Source: JADJOM01 sp046327715 (GTDB lineage Bacteria > Gemmatimonadota > Gemmatimonadetes > Gemmatimonadales > GWC2-71-9). Taken from it: a DNA stretch of 64,000 nucleotides. Of the stretch, positions 30,565 through 39,551 are shown in pieces (within the stretch, counting starts at the first letter, position 1; each line of letters opens with the position of its first letter). The DNA lies in the NCBI GenBank assembly GCA_046327715.1, contig JAXLXY010000007.1, positions 1 to 64,000 on the forward strand. Reading direction: 5' to 3'. The notes under the pieces are model-generated. The model was given only the letters and a program-made list of their open reading frames with translations, had not been told where the DNA came from and ran no database searches. The translations under genes were made by a program, and so were the position numbers.

Positions 30565-33119
30565 CGGCGGCGGTGCCGCGGCGGCTTGAAGCGCGCCTTC
30601 TTTTCCTGCTGGTCGGCCTGGCGCAGCAGCGCCTTGAGCTGCTCCAGGGTATCGGCGTGGAGCGACGGCCGGTTGCCGCGCACCACCGCGAAGCAGAGCG
30701 GCCGGTCCACCGCCGGCAGGTCGGCCGGCTGCAGCCGGCGGGCCTGACCCTCACGGAGCTCCAGCCGGACGGCGGGGCCCGCGGCGGTCACCTCGTAGCG
30801 CAGCGGTACCTGGTCGCCGAACACCCGGGCGCTGCCGGGAAGCGCCAGCAGCCGCGCCCGTGTGCCCTCGTCCACCAGCGTACCGACGTCCAGTTCCACC
30901 GGGGTGCCGAGGAAGCTCCGCCAGCCGGTGACGGCGGCGAGCCGCTCCCGCAGGCGGGCCCGCACCGCGTCGGGGGCCGCGGCGGAGAGGGTGCCGCCGG
31001 AGCGGCGCCACAGGTCGCCCAGCTCCTGAGCGGCGCGGCGCAGCCGTCCCTGGCTCGGATGGACCGTCTCGCCCCCGAGCAGCATGCCCGCCAGCGCATC
31101 GGCCAGCGACTCGCGGAACTCCGGCGGCACCGGATCCTCGAGCGGCTCCACCAGCGCGTCGAGCTCGAAGCCGAAGTACTCCAGCCGCTGCCGCACCACG
31201 AGTCCCTGGTGCTTGCGCGGACCGCCCACCTCGATCTCCGCCCGGCTCCGGCGCGCAAACCGCCGGATCAGGTCGTAGCTCAGGGTGGTGCCCTCGATGG
31301 CGGCGCGGGGCACGCCGAACCGGTCGGCGAAGAACCGCAGGCTGCCCGCCACCGCCCCCCAGCTCCCCGCCACCGAATTGCGGGACACCCGCGCCTCCTG
31401 GCCATCGGCGGTGTGTTCGTCGAGCACCAGGTCGAACGGCATGATCCGGGCGACCAGCTCGAGCCAGAGGTCGCGCAGCTCCCGGCCAGCGTAGGGCAGC
31501 TTCTCCGGCAGCGGCAGCTCGAGCGCGCGGTACACCGACGCGGCGCCGAGGGCGATGTCCTCGATCGCCTTGACCAGCACCCCGCGCGCCTCGGCCCACT
31601 CCGCGAGCCCCGCCTCGTCGAACAGGTGTCGCGGCAGCCCGTGCACCTCGCCCAGGTACGCGTGCCGGTTGACCGCCTCGGCGAAGAGGTTGTAGGCGGT
31701 CAGGTGGTCGCTGCCGTTCACCCGGGCGCCCTCGAGGTCGCGCTCCTCGCGGGTCATGCGGTGCAGCGAGTCGATGTTGGCACAGACCGCCACCACCGGC
31801 ACCAGGGGTCCGTTCGCGTGCACCAGCAGCTCGCCCCAGTGGCGCTCCACCGGCATCGCCTCCACCTCGCGGCCATAGCGGGTGAGCCGCCCCTGCTCGA
31901 TGAGCCCCCGGTCGGTGAGCAGCGCCACCGCCTTGCGGTAGGCGGTCCGGTCGATCGGCACGGGCAGGTCGAGCTCGCTCGCGTCCACCCCGAGCGCGGC
32001 GCAGGTCACCGCCACCCGCTCGGCGTCGCCGGCGAGCTGGAACTCGGGCGGGGTGGGCCGGAGCTTCTCGAACACCAGCTCCCGGTCGGAGAGGATGAAC
32101 ACCTCGCCGTCGGCCACCCGCCCGTGGACCCGCCCCGCCATCTGCAGGATCTCGTTGGCACCGAGGTAGAGCCGGTGCAGCACGTTGCGGCCGCGGTCCA
32201 CCACGTTGGCGTAGCGGGCGTCGTAGATCACCACGGTGTCGAGCCCGCGGATGTTGAGCGCCGACTGGCCGGCCGCGGTCATGGCCAGGAGGAAGGGCCG
32301 CAGGGCCTCCCCCTCCAGGAACGGGCGGATGACGCGGATCGGCTCGCCGCCATGGTAGAACGCGGCGTGCAGCCGGGGCCACCGCTCGCCGAGGCCGCGG
32401 GCCAGCTGCTCCACCTCGGCCCGGGTGGGCACGAACACCGCCACCCCGCGTTTCTCGCGGATCAGGTGCCGCACGAACTTGTCGTCGAGGAACTCGTCGG
32501 CGCGCTGCGGCAGGACCTTCACCCGCGCCTTGAGCGCGGGATCGAAGGCCGTCGTCTCGAGCACCTCGGCCGATTCGAGGTAGCGGGCGTAGAACGACGG
32601 GTCCACGGTGGCCGAGAGCCAGATGAAGCGGCAGCCGGCGCGCTTGCCGAGCGCCAGGCAGAGCTCCAGCTCGGCCGAGGTCTGGTGGATCTCGTCGACG
32701 ATCAGGGTGTCGCGGCGGGTGATGAGGTTGTCCTCGAACCAGCGCCGGGCGATGCCGGTGGTGACGATCACCACGTTCCAGCCCGGCGTCTCCGGCGTGG
32801 CCTCCCGCTCCCGGTTCACCACGCCGACCCGCAGCGGCGCCTGCAGGATCGCCTCCGCGATGGGCCGGATGCCAAGCGTCTTGCCGGTGCCGGTGCCCGC
32901 CACGATGCCGAAGCCCTTCCCGGAGGCGGCCAGCGCGCGCAGCTCGGCGCCGTGCTGCCGCTCGAGCAGCGTCTCCACCCCGGTCAGCCCGAGCGCGAGC
33001 TCGATCGTCTCACAGGCGGCGCGGGTGGGGGCGATGACGATGATCCGCCCGTGGGGGTGGGCGGCGTGTCGCCAGGCGTCCAGATCGGGGGGGAGGAGGT
33101 GATCGCGTGAGGGGGGCAC
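30561..33119 (-). CDS. DEAH-box superfamily 2 helicase
   Basis: An 852-residue ATP-dependent helicase. Walker A is GTGTGKT at residues 75-81, the DEAH box appears as DEIH at 141-144, motif III as SAT (LSATVDPSF) and motif VI as QMAGRVHGR. The C-terminal half includes helicase-associated regions of the HrpA/HrpB type, followed by a domain rich in charged residues and an Arg-rich end (KPPRHRRR). It resembles bacterial HrpB-like or archaeal-type helicases; I cannot choose. The only start that keeps the N terminus is the GTG at 33119, which lies in an inverted repeat. Confidence 0.83.
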   Translation of the reverse strand: MPPSRDHLLPPDLDAWRHAAHPHGRIIVIAPTRAACETIELALGLTGVETLLERQHGAELRALAASGKGFGIVAGTGTGKTLGIRPIAEAILQAPLRVGVVNREREATPETPGWNVVIVTTGIARRWFEDNLITRRDTLIVDEIHQTSAELELCLALGKRAGCRFIWLSATVDPSFYARYLESAEVLETTAFDPALKARVKVLPQRADEFLDDKFVRHLIREKRGVAVFVPTRAEVEQLARGLGERWPRLHAAFYHGGEPIRVIRPFLEGEALRPFLLAMTAAGQSALNIRGLDTVVIYDARYANVVDRGRNVLHRLYLGANEILQMAGRVHGRVADGEVFILSDRELVFEKLRPTPPEFQLAGDAERVAVTCAALGVDASELDLPVPIDRTAYRKAVALLTDRGLIEQGRLTRYGREVEAMPVERHWGELLVHANGPLVPVVAVCANIDSLHRMTREERDLEGARVNGSDHLTAYNLFAEAVNRHAYLGEVHGLPRHLFDEAGLAEWAEARGVLVKAIEDIALGAASVYRALELPLPEKLPYAGRELRDLWLELVARIMPFDLVLDEHTADGQEARVSRNSVAGSWGAVAGSLRFFADRFGVPRAAIEGTTLSYDLIRRFARRSRAEIEVGGPRKHQGLVVRQRLEYFGFELDALVEPLEDPVPPEFRESLADALAGMLLGGETVHPSQGRLRRAAQELGDLWRRSGGTLSAAAPDAVRARLRERLAAVTGWRSFLGTPVELDVGTLVDEGTRARLLALPGSARVFGDQVPLRYEVTAAGPAVRLELREGQARRLQPADLPAVDRPLCFAVVRGNRPSLHADTLEQLKALLRQADQQEKKARFKPPRHRRR

Positions 33120-33141
33120 GCCCGTAATGTAAGGGCGTGCC
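33115..33141. terminator. Hairpin at the start of the helicase gene
   Basis: GGCACGCCC pairs with GGGCGTGCC across a nine-base AT-rich loop. On the minus strand it lies 27 bases after the stop of the small secreted-protein frame and overlaps the helicase GTG, so it could act as a terminator or attenuator or mask that start. Confidence 0.4.
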
Positions 33142-33167
33142 CGGGCGCGGGTGATGCGGGAGCGAGC

Positions 33168-33596
33168 CTAGTTGTGGAGGAAGCCGATCGTCACCCGCCG
33201 ACGGGTCCGGGCCGGAACATCGGTTGGGATGGAGTCCACCCGGATGGTGGCCAAGGCGGTCGCCGCCGGCCGCTCGTTGCGGCTGATGCCCTCCCGGACC
33301 GCGGCCAGGGCCAGACGGCTCGGGGACGGGTCCAGCACCCGGGCCGAGACCGGCAGGCGGGCGGTGGCCTGCGCCGCGAGACGCAAGGGTCCGAGGGCCA
33401 GGGCGGTGGCGGCGAAGAGCACGGCGAGGCCCGTGCGGATCAGGGCCGAGGGCGTCGGGCAGCTCGCGGCGGCCCCGGGGTGACGGTGGTCACGGACCGG
33501 AGCCGCGATTCGCAGGTGAAGCCGTTGGGGCGTCGGCACTTGCGCCCTCGGAAGGTGCCCAGGAAAGGTGATCAGAAGGCCACTCAAGGTGTACAA
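33168..33596 (-). CDS. Possible small secreted protein
   Basis: An open frame of 142 codons whose C-terminal 90 residues look natural: a hydrophobic segment (TGLAVLFAATALALGPLRLAAQA) resembling a signal peptide, then a soluble part ending RRRVTIGFLHN. The N-terminal 50 residues are Pro/His-rich and not signal-like, so the true start may be a CTG near 33443 or another non-ATG codon. No family recognised. It is divergent from the pilin operon. Confidence 0.4.
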   Translation of the reverse strand: MYTLSGLLITFPGHLPRAQVPTPQRLHLRIAAPVRDHRHPGAAASCPTPSALIRTGLAVLFAATALALGPLRLAAQATARLPVSARVLDPSPSRLALAAVREGISRNERPAATALATIRVDSIPTDVPARTRRRVTIGFLHN

Positions 33597-33611
33597 GAGA
33601 TAGACACCTTG
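33585..33611. promoter_or_regulatory. Inverted repeat upstream of the pilin operon
   Basis: CAAGGTGT and ACACCTTG form a perfect 8-bp inverted repeat with an 11-base spacer, i.e. half-sites about two helical turns apart. It lies about 150 bases upstream of the first pilin gene and over the start of the divergent small frame. An operator for a dimeric regulator is likely. Confidence 0.45.
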
Positions 33612-33763
33612 AAGTCGCCATTCTGTAAGGACTTACCGCGCGTAGACAGCGACGTCTAAACACGCGGCACACAGGTTGCCCTTCCCCTGGCTCCGGGAGC
33701 AGCCACTCCCAGGAACCTGCAGTCCGACTCGACCACACCGTTACCTACAGAGGGGGAAGGGCA

Positions 33764-34261
33764 ATGCGTACGTTCACCCGAGTATCGGCCGCCCTGGCCG
33801 CGATCTTGAGTCTGAGCGCCGCCGGCGCCAGCGCCCAGAGCGCCAACATCAACGCGACGGCCACCGTCTACCAGGCGCTGACCGTCACCGGCGCCCGCCC
33901 CCTCGACTTCGGGAGTGTCTTCCCGGGCGTCGCGAAGTCGATCGTGGTCAGCGACGCGACCAGCGGCCGCTTCGACCTGACCGGCCAGGCGTCGGCCAAC
34001 GTCAACGTGAGCTTCACGCTGCCGACCAACCTGACCAGCGGCGCCAACAACCTGCCCATCGGCACCTGGACCGGCTGCACCAACGCCACCAACACCACCG
34101 CGGGCTGCTCCAGCTTCACGCCCTCGGCCTCGGCCACGCCGACCGCCATGAGCGGCGCCGGCGCGCTGTTCGTGTGGGTGGGCGGCACCGTGTCCCCGGC
34201 GGCGAACCAGGCGGCGGGCTCCTACACGGGCACCGTCACGCTGACCGCCGCGTACTTCTAA
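33764..34261 (+). CDS. DUF4402 pilin-like subunit 1
   Basis: A 165-residue secreted protein with a signal peptide cleaved near ASAQS and a DUF4402 beta-sandwich: ALTVTGARPLDFGSVFPGV, then FDLTGQASANVNVSFTLP and the C-terminal strands SYTGTVTLTAAYF with the alternating pattern of a donor-strand partner. Two cysteines (TGCTNATNTTAGCSS) can form a disulfide. A GA-rich ribosome site (GAGGGGGAAGGG) directly precedes the ATG, stronger than elsewhere in the window, fitting an abundant structural subunit. First gene of the chaperone-usher-like operon. Confidence 0.87.
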   Translation: MRTFTRVSAALAAILSLSAAGASAQSANINATATVYQALTVTGARPLDFGSVFPGVAKSIVVSDATSGRFDLTGQASANVNVSFTLPTNLTSGANNLPIGTWTGCTNATNTTAGCSSFTPSASATPTAMSGAGALFVWVGGTVSPAANQAAGSYTGTVTLTAAYF

Positions 34262-34359
34262 GCTCTCGCCGAGGGCGCTCCGGGCAACTCACGGGTGACC
34301 GGGACACGGCTATCTTGCTCGTGTCCTCCACCCGTGGGGCCTGCCCCCGGACTCCCTGC

Positions 34360-34818
34360 ATGCGCCGATGTGTCTTTCCGCTCCTCCTTGCGCTGATCGC
34401 GGCCCTGCCGCTCCGAGCGCAATCCCAGGTCACCGGCCTCCGGAACCTGGCCTTCGGGCCGGTCATCCGCGGGGTGCCGGCCAGCGTCGCGCCCAACGAC
34501 CCGGTGCGCAGCGGCCGGTTCTACGTGCGGCACCGGCTCAACCGGCAGGTACGGATCCAGTTCACCCTGCCCACGCGACTCACGCGGGTGGGCGGCGGCG
34601 GCAACCTGCCGATCAGCTTCGGGACCACCGACGGCATCGCCCAGGGCACCGCCCCGAGCAGCGTGCCGGTGGTCTTCAACCCGAATGCCGCGCAGACCTT
34701 CACCCTGGTGACCAGCGCCGACTTCAACGTGAGCCTCGGCGGGCGGGTGACGCCGGGCGCGGGGCAGGCCACCGGCAACTACACCGGCACGGTCACCCTC
34801 ACCGTCACCTTCTTCTGA
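34360..34818 (+). CDS. DUF4402 pilin-like subunit 2
   Basis: A 152-residue secreted protein with signal peptide (VFPLLLALIAALPLRAQ) and the same domain as the preceding gene: NLAFGPVIRGV at the start and GNYTGTVTLTVTFF at the end. Likely a second, perhaps minor or adaptor, subunit. The gap of 98 bases from subunit 1 may hold an intergenic processing or attenuation site; the stop overlaps the chaperone start (TGATG). Confidence 0.83.
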   Translation: MRRCVFPLLLALIAALPLRAQSQVTGLRNLAFGPVIRGVPASVAPNDPVRSGRFYVRHRLNRQVRIQFTLPTRLTRVGGGGNLPISFGTTDGIAQGTAPSSVPVVFNPNAAQTFTLVTSADFNVSLGGRVTPGAGQATGNYTGTVTLTVTFF

Positions 34819-35654
34819 TGGTGTTCCGCGGCCTCGGCCTGGCGCTGCTCGCGCTGCTGGCCCGCGCGGCCGACGCCGCCGCCCAGGGCGTGCTGGTGGC
34901 CCCCCACGCGGTCTACTTCGACCACCGGACTCGCAGCGCCGCGATCACGCTCTACAATCCGGGCGCCGAGCCGGCGGAGGTCTCGATCTCGTCGGTGTAC
35001 GGCTATCCGGTGACCGACTCGGCTGGCCACTTCACGCTGTTCCTCCCCGACTCGGTGGAGCCCGGCATGCCCGCGGCCACCGGCTGGGTGGAGGCCTTTC
35101 CCCGCCGCATGACCATCGCGCCGCTGGAGCGGCAGACGGTGCGGCTGCTCGCGCGACCCCCGCAGGGGCTCGCCGACGGGGAGTACTGGTCCCGCGTGGT
35201 CATCTCCGCCCAGGGCGGCACGGTCCCGGTGAGCGGCGCGGCCGACTCCAGCGGGATCACCATCGGGCTCAATCTCGAGATCCGGACCATCATCCCGCTC
35301 ATCTATCGCAAGGGCCAGCTCAACACGGCCCTCGCCGTCCAGTCCCTGACCGCCACTCCCGTGGGCGATTCGCTGCAGGTCCGGGCCCACCTTTCGCGCC
35401 AGGGGAGCGGCGCCTGGATCGGCACCGCCCGCGGCGCCCTCCGGGGTCCGGATGGCAAGGTGGCCGCCAGCTTCGACCTCCCGCTGGCCATCTACTACGA
35501 TGCCGACCCGGTGCTGAGCCTGCCGGTGGCCGGGCTGCCCGCCGGGTCCTACCAGCTGGTCCTCGAATTCCTGACCGAGCGGTCCGACCTCATGCCCGAG
35601 CAGATCCTGCGCGCGCCGGTGGTGCGCGACTCGCTCGCGGTCCGGCTCCCCTGA
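34818..35654 (+). CDS. Periplasmic PapD-like pilus chaperone
   Basis: A 278-residue secreted protein. A signal peptide (LGLALLALLARAADAAAQG) is followed by an Ig-like domain with VAPHAVYFDHRTRSAAITLYNPGAEPAEVSI, matching the N-terminal strand and the turn of PapD-like chaperones, and a second beta domain with GLNLEIRTIIPLIYRKG. The classical subunit-anchoring Arg/Lys pair cannot be pinned down. It overlaps subunit 2 by one base and the usher gene by one base. Confidence 0.8.
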   Translation: MVFRGLGLALLALLARAADAAAQGVLVAPHAVYFDHRTRSAAITLYNPGAEPAEVSISSVYGYPVTDSAGHFTLFLPDSVEPGMPAATGWVEAFPRRMTIAPLERQTVRLLARPPQGLADGEYWSRVVISAQGGTVPVSGAADSSGITIGLNLEIRTIIPLIYRKGQLNTALAVQSLTATPVGDSLQVRAHLSRQGSGAWIGTARGALRGPDGKVAASFDLPLAIYYDADPVLSLPVAGLPAGSYQLVLEFLTERSDLMPEQILRAPVVRDSLAVRLP

Positions 35655-38545
35655 TGGCCCCGCGCCGCCTGCTCCCGGCACTGGTGCTGCTCCTGCTGCT
35701 GCTCGCCGCGGCGGCCGGTGACACCACGGGGCGGCGGCCGGTGGTGGTTCCCTCGCCGCGGGCCGTCCCGCCAGTCGTCGCGCGCGTCGAGCCGACGCTT
35801 GCGATCCGGCCGGTGCGCCGCGCCCCTGGGACACGCCGGGCCGTGACGTTCCGGCCGGCGGTCTTCGTCGCGGATACCGACGGGCCGGTCCCGTCCACGC
35901 CGGCGACCCCGGTGCCGCTCGCGGCGGGGTCCGACATGACGCTGGTCCGCCCGGTGGCACTCCCACGCGACACGGTGGACACCGTGCCGCCGGTCCGGCG
36001 CAGCGCCGGCCGGCCGCTCTCCACCGCGCTCGACGCCCACCTGGGCCCGGCCGCCCCGCGATCCACCCGCCGGGGCGAGCCCGATCCGATCATCCTGGAG
36101 CTGCTGCTGGGCCGGATCGCGAGCCGCACGGTGGAGGGGTACCGCATCGGGCAGCGGGCGCTGATCCCGCTCTCCGCCTTCCTGGAGATGGCCGAGCTGC
36201 GTGGCAGCCGCCGCCCCGATGGGAGCCTGGAGGCGAGGGTCCAGCCGGGGAATGTGCCCCTCATCCTGGATCCGGCAAGCCGCACCCTGCAGGTGGGAAA
36301 GTCGCGGCGGGTGCTCGCGGCGGACGAGCTGGTGGTGGGCGCACAGGACCTGTTCGTGAGCACCGAGGTCCTGGCCAGCGTCTTCGGTCTTGAATGGGAG
36401 GTGAGCTGGCCCGACCTGCAGGTGGTCGTGGTGGAACCCAGCACGCTTCCGGTGGCCCGGCGGCTGCGGCGGGAGACGATGATGCGCGCGCGCCTGTCGC
36501 ACGCCAGCGAGGCGGCCTATACCGGGCTCCGGCTCGGGGTGCCCCGCGCCGGTGTCGACGGGCTGGTGCTCGACTACTCGGTGCTCACCCCCACCAACAG
36601 CCTCGACGGCACCTCCTACGCCACCAACCTCGGCCTCGACCTGCTCGGTGGGTCGCTGGCGTTCGGGCTGCAGAGCCAGGGGAGCGCCTCGCAGAGCCCC
36701 AGGGTGGACGCGTCGTGGACCGGGATCTGGCGCGAGAACCCCTGGCTCTCCCAGCTCCGGCTCGGCGACGGATTCGCCACCGGCCCCCGCGGCCGGAACC
36801 TGCGCGGCTTCTCGATCGGCAACAGCCCCTACGTGCGCCCGGCCACGCTGGGCAGCCTGCCCTTCTCGGGGATGCTCGGCCAGGGGTGGACGGTCGAGGC
36901 CTACCGCGGCGGGCGGCTCATCGGCTTCGACTCGGTCAACGCCCTGGGCCAGTTCTCCTTCGACGTGCCGATCCAGTACGGCGAGAACCCGGTCGACTTC
37001 GTGGCCTACGGTCCCTTCGGCGAGGTCCGCGAGTTCAACCGCACCTACCGCGCCCTGACCGACGGCCTCCCGGCGCGCCGCTTCGAGTACGGGCTCTCCG
37101 CGGGCCAGTGCCGCACCCGGCTCTGCACCGCCACCGGCAACCTCGACCTGCGCTACGGCCTGACCACCCGGTGGACCCTCCGGGCGGGCGTGGACCAGTT
37201 CTGGCGCGACAGCGCCGGGGGCCTGACCCATGGCTACGTCGGCGCGGTGGGGGCGCTGACCAACGCCCTGCAGGTCGAGGGCGAAGCGGTGCAGCACGCG
37301 GTGGTGCGCGGCGCGGTGCGTTTCGAGCCCTCGGTGAACCTGCAGGTCGGCGTGGAAGCCAACCGGTTCGCCCAGGGAGTGAAGGCACCGATCCTCACCC
37401 CGGCCGGCCGCCGGAACCAGGTGACGGTCAACGCCTTCTTCCGTCCCTGGGGCGCCCTCGGGAGCACCTACTTCGACGCCAGCCTCGACCGGATCCACGC
37501 CGACGGCGGCGACCTGACCAGCGCCCGCGTGGGCGGCTCGGTGCAGGTGGCGGGGATCCGCGTGGTGCCAGCGGTCCGGCTGCAGCAGCAGCACGGCGCC
37601 GGGCCCGTCCAGCACCAGACCTTTCTCGGGGTGAACGCCTTCATCCTGCCGCAGCCGAGCCTCGGGCCGGCGCTGGGTGGCGTGACGGCGCGCGCCTCGG
37701 TCGAGTACGAAAAGGGCGTCGGCGCGGCGACCGCCTCGGCGTACCTGGGCCGCAACCTGCTGCGCGGCCTCCGGGCCGAGGTGGGCACCAGCTGGTACCG
37801 CGGGCTCGGGGGGCCGGAGTTCTCGCTGCTCATCGCCGCGGAGCTTCCCTCGGTCCGCTCCTACACCACCATGACGGCGGGGGGCGGGCAGGAGGCGCGC
37901 GGGATCCAGTACGTCACCGGCTCGGCCATCTACAATCCCGCCAGGGGCGGGGTGGACTTCTCCGGCAGCCCCGGGCTGGCCCGCGGCGGCGTCACCGGGC
38001 GGGTGTTCCTGGACCTCAACGGCAACGGCCGGTTCGACCGGGGCGAGGAGCCGCTCGAGGGCGTCCGGGTCGTCGTCGGACCGGTGTTCGCGATCTCCGA
38101 CGCCAACGGCACTTACCGGGTCTGGGACCTGCTGCCCTACGAACCGACCGCCGTGACCGTGGATTCACTCAGCCTCGGCTCGCCCCTGTGGGTCCCGGCC
38201 TTCGCGATGGCGAGCATCGAACCCTCGCCCAACCGGTACCGGACGCTGGACGTCCCGGTGCTGCCGGGCGGGGTCATCGAGGGCCGGGTGACCACGGCCA
38301 GCGGCCTGCCGGCCGCAGGCGCCACGCTGGTCCTGGCGCACGCGCAGAGCGGTGAGCAGCGGCTGGTGCGCACCTTCAACGACGGGAGCTTCTACCTGCT
38401 CGGCGTGCGGCCCGGGGAGTGGCGGCTGTCGGTCGACGCCAAGTGCCTGGAGATCTACCGCGCCACCGCCCCGGTGCTGCAATTCACCGTGGCGGGGAGC
38501 CGGGACGGCACCACGCTGAGCGGGCTCGACATCCAGCTGCGATAA
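35654..38545 (+). CDS. Usher-like outer membrane protein with N- and C-terminal accessory domains
   Basis: A 963-residue secreted protein. After a signal peptide and a disordered Pro/Arg-rich region (to about 140) comes a segment resembling a copper-amine-oxidase-type N-terminal fold (ALIPLSAFLEMAEL, STEVLASVFGLEWEV; about 145-262). Residues about 280-770 are barrel-like and usher-like (LSQLRLGDGFATGPRGRNLRGFSIGN, EAYRGGRLIGFDSVNALGQFSFDVPIQYG). From 773 an SdrD/B-like repeat (VTGRVFLDLNGNGRFDRGEEP) and a carboxypeptidase-regulatory-like domain (VIEGRVTTASGLPAAGATLVL) follow. Position after two DUF4402 subunits and a chaperone argues for the pilus secretion pore. It is unlike classical PapC in its ends. 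Confidence 0.8.
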   Translation: MAPRRLLPALVLLLLLLAAAAGDTTGRRPVVVPSPRAVPPVVARVEPTLAIRPVRRAPGTRRAVTFRPAVFVADTDGPVPSTPATPVPLAAGSDMTLVRPVALPRDTVDTVPPVRRSAGRPLSTALDAHLGPAAPRSTRRGEPDPIILELLLGRIASRTVEGYRIGQRALIPLSAFLEMAELRGSRRPDGSLEARVQPGNVPLILDPASRTLQVGKSRRVLAADELVVGAQDLFVSTEVLASVFGLEWEVSWPDLQVVVVEPSTLPVARRLRRETMMRARLSHASEAAYTGLRLGVPRAGVDGLVLDYSVLTPTNSLDGTSYATNLGLDLLGGSLAFGLQSQGSASQSPRVDASWTGIWRENPWLSQLRLGDGFATGPRGRNLRGFSIGNSPYVRPATLGSLPFSGMLGQGWTVEAYRGGRLIGFDSVNALGQFSFDVPIQYGENPVDFVAYGPFGEVREFNRTYRALTDGLPARRFEYGLSAGQCRTRLCTATGNLDLRYGLTTRWTLRAGVDQFWRDSAGGLTHGYVGAVGALTNALQVEGEAVQHAVVRGAVRFEPSVNLQVGVEANRFAQGVKAPILTPAGRRNQVTVNAFFRPWGALGSTYFDASLDRIHADGGDLTSARVGGSVQVAGIRVVPAVRLQQQHGAGPVQHQTFLGVNAFILPQPSLGPALGGVTARASVEYEKGVGAATASAYLGRNLLRGLRAEVGTSWYRGLGGPEFSLLIAAELPSVRSYTTMTAGGGQEARGIQYVTGSAIYNPARGGVDFSGSPGLARGGVTGRVFLDLNGNGRFDRGEEPLEGVRVVVGPVFAISDANGTYRVWDLLPYEPTAVTVDSLSLGSPLWVPAFAMASIEPSPNRYRTLDVPVLPGGVIEGRVTTASGLPAAGATLVLAHAQSGEQRLVRTFNDGSFYLLGVRPGEWRLSVDAKCLEIYRATAPVLQFTVAGSRDGTTLSGLDIQLR

Positions 38546-38577
38546 AAAAACCACCCCCGCCGGTTGGCGGGGGTGGC
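38546..38577 (-). terminator. Terminator for the 38.7 kb secreted-protein gene
   Basis: An 11-bp stem CCACCCCCGCC/GGCGGGGGTGG with a GGTT loop is followed, on the minus strand, by seven Ts. This is a textbook intrinsic terminator for the minus-strand gene, and the stem also sits directly after the usher stop on the plus strand. Confidence 0.85.
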
Positions 38578-38678
38578 GGCCAGGGCGGGGAGCCCTGACC
38601 TGCTGGGTGAGCCGAGGGTACAGCAAGAGAGGCCGTGAGGAAGGATCGGCTCACCCCATCTGCAGGGAGTGCCCTGGC

Positions 38679-39164
38679 CTAGCGGCGCTCCCGATCATCA
38701 TTGTCATACCGTTCCCTGATGCGCCGGGACTCGTCACGGTCGCGGACCCGCTGGCGATAGTCGTTCCGGTCGTCGTCCCGTCGGTCGTCGCGGAAGTAGC
38801 GGCCCTCGTACTCGTAGACCTCCACCTTCCGCAGCCCTGCGCAGCGCTCGTCGTAGCGGTCGTAGTACCGATCGTGGTCCCCGTCATACCAGACCCGCAC
38901 CGTGCGATACCCGCGGCGGTGATACCAATCCCGGCCATAGTGCCGCCGGTAGACCACCACCGTCCGCGCGGCGGGATGGGGGCGATAGCCGGAGCGGACC
39001 TCGATGTGGGCCCGGGGCCGGGCGTACCCGGGAGTGCCGATCACGACATGCCCGCTGACCGGCCCCTGCTGAATACCGATGTCGGCGACGAAGTGTTGGG
39101 CCTGGGCCGCGGCCGGGATTCCCATGAGGGCGGCGGCGATGAGCAACGGACGGGATGTCAGCAT
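38679..39164 (-). CDS. Secreted Arg/Asp/Tyr-rich protein
   Basis: A 161-residue protein with a signal peptide (LLIAAALMGIPAAAQAQ) and a low-complexity C terminus dominated by Arg, Asp and Tyr (DRYYDRYDERC, DDRRDDDRNDYRQRVRDRDE). The central part has YRPHPAARTVVVYRRHYGRDWYHRRGYR-type basic aromatic repeats. Similar short proteins are seen in envelope contexts, without known function. The ATG at 39164 is chosen because the signal peptide starts there. Followed by a strong terminator; divergent from fae. Confidence 0.75.
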   Translation of the reverse strand: MLTSRPLLIAAALMGIPAAAQAQHFVADIGIQQGPVSGHVVIGTPGYARPRAHIEVRSGYRPHPAARTVVVYRRHYGRDWYHRRGYRTVRVWYDGDHDRYYDRYDERCAGLRKVEVYEYEGRYFRDDRRDDDRNDYRQRVRDRDESRRIRERYDNDDRERR

Positions 39165-39551
39165 CTGGCGCTCCGACGGTGTGGATGCATGGTCCAGAAG
39201 CCAAGGTCGTGCCACGCGGCGAGCTGATTGCGCGGCAACGAGTTACGCCTGAGGCAGGGCACGGGACCGTCCGGCGGCGCGGACGGTCGGCGCCGCGAGT
39301 GTCCGGCGGCGCGGACACTTTCAAGGGCGGGGACGGGGCCCGCATAAACATGCGCGGCGGGCGGGCGCGCCACCTTGACAGTGCTCCGGCCCACGGGCAT
39401 TTTGTGGCCTCCTCGCGGGTCTGGAGATTGGACCGCGCGGACCACCCCAGGACTGGGCGGCGTCCGGTCTATCCTCAGGCCCCAGGATCCCCCTATGTCA
39501 ATGTGGCGCGAGATCCTCACTTTCTTTTCTTCCCCGCAAGCGGAGGCAGGT
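39165..39551. promoter_or_regulatory. Intergenic region before fae with paired palindromes and promoter
   Basis: This 387-base stretch holds no gene I can support. It contains two palindromes sharing the core TCCGGCGGCGCGGA: 39266-39287 (stem ACCGTCCG) and 39298-39319 (stem AGTGTCCG), with centres 32 bp apart, about three helical turns. Further on, TTGACA at 39375-39380 is followed after 17 bases by CATTTT, a possible -35/-10 pair reading toward fae. A regulator binding both palindromes would sit just upstream of that promoter. Confidence 0.5.

Noticed and set aside
30573..33110. Plus-strand open frame of 845 codons
   Set aside because: Exact antisense of the helicase gene, which has clear Walker A and DEIH motifs.
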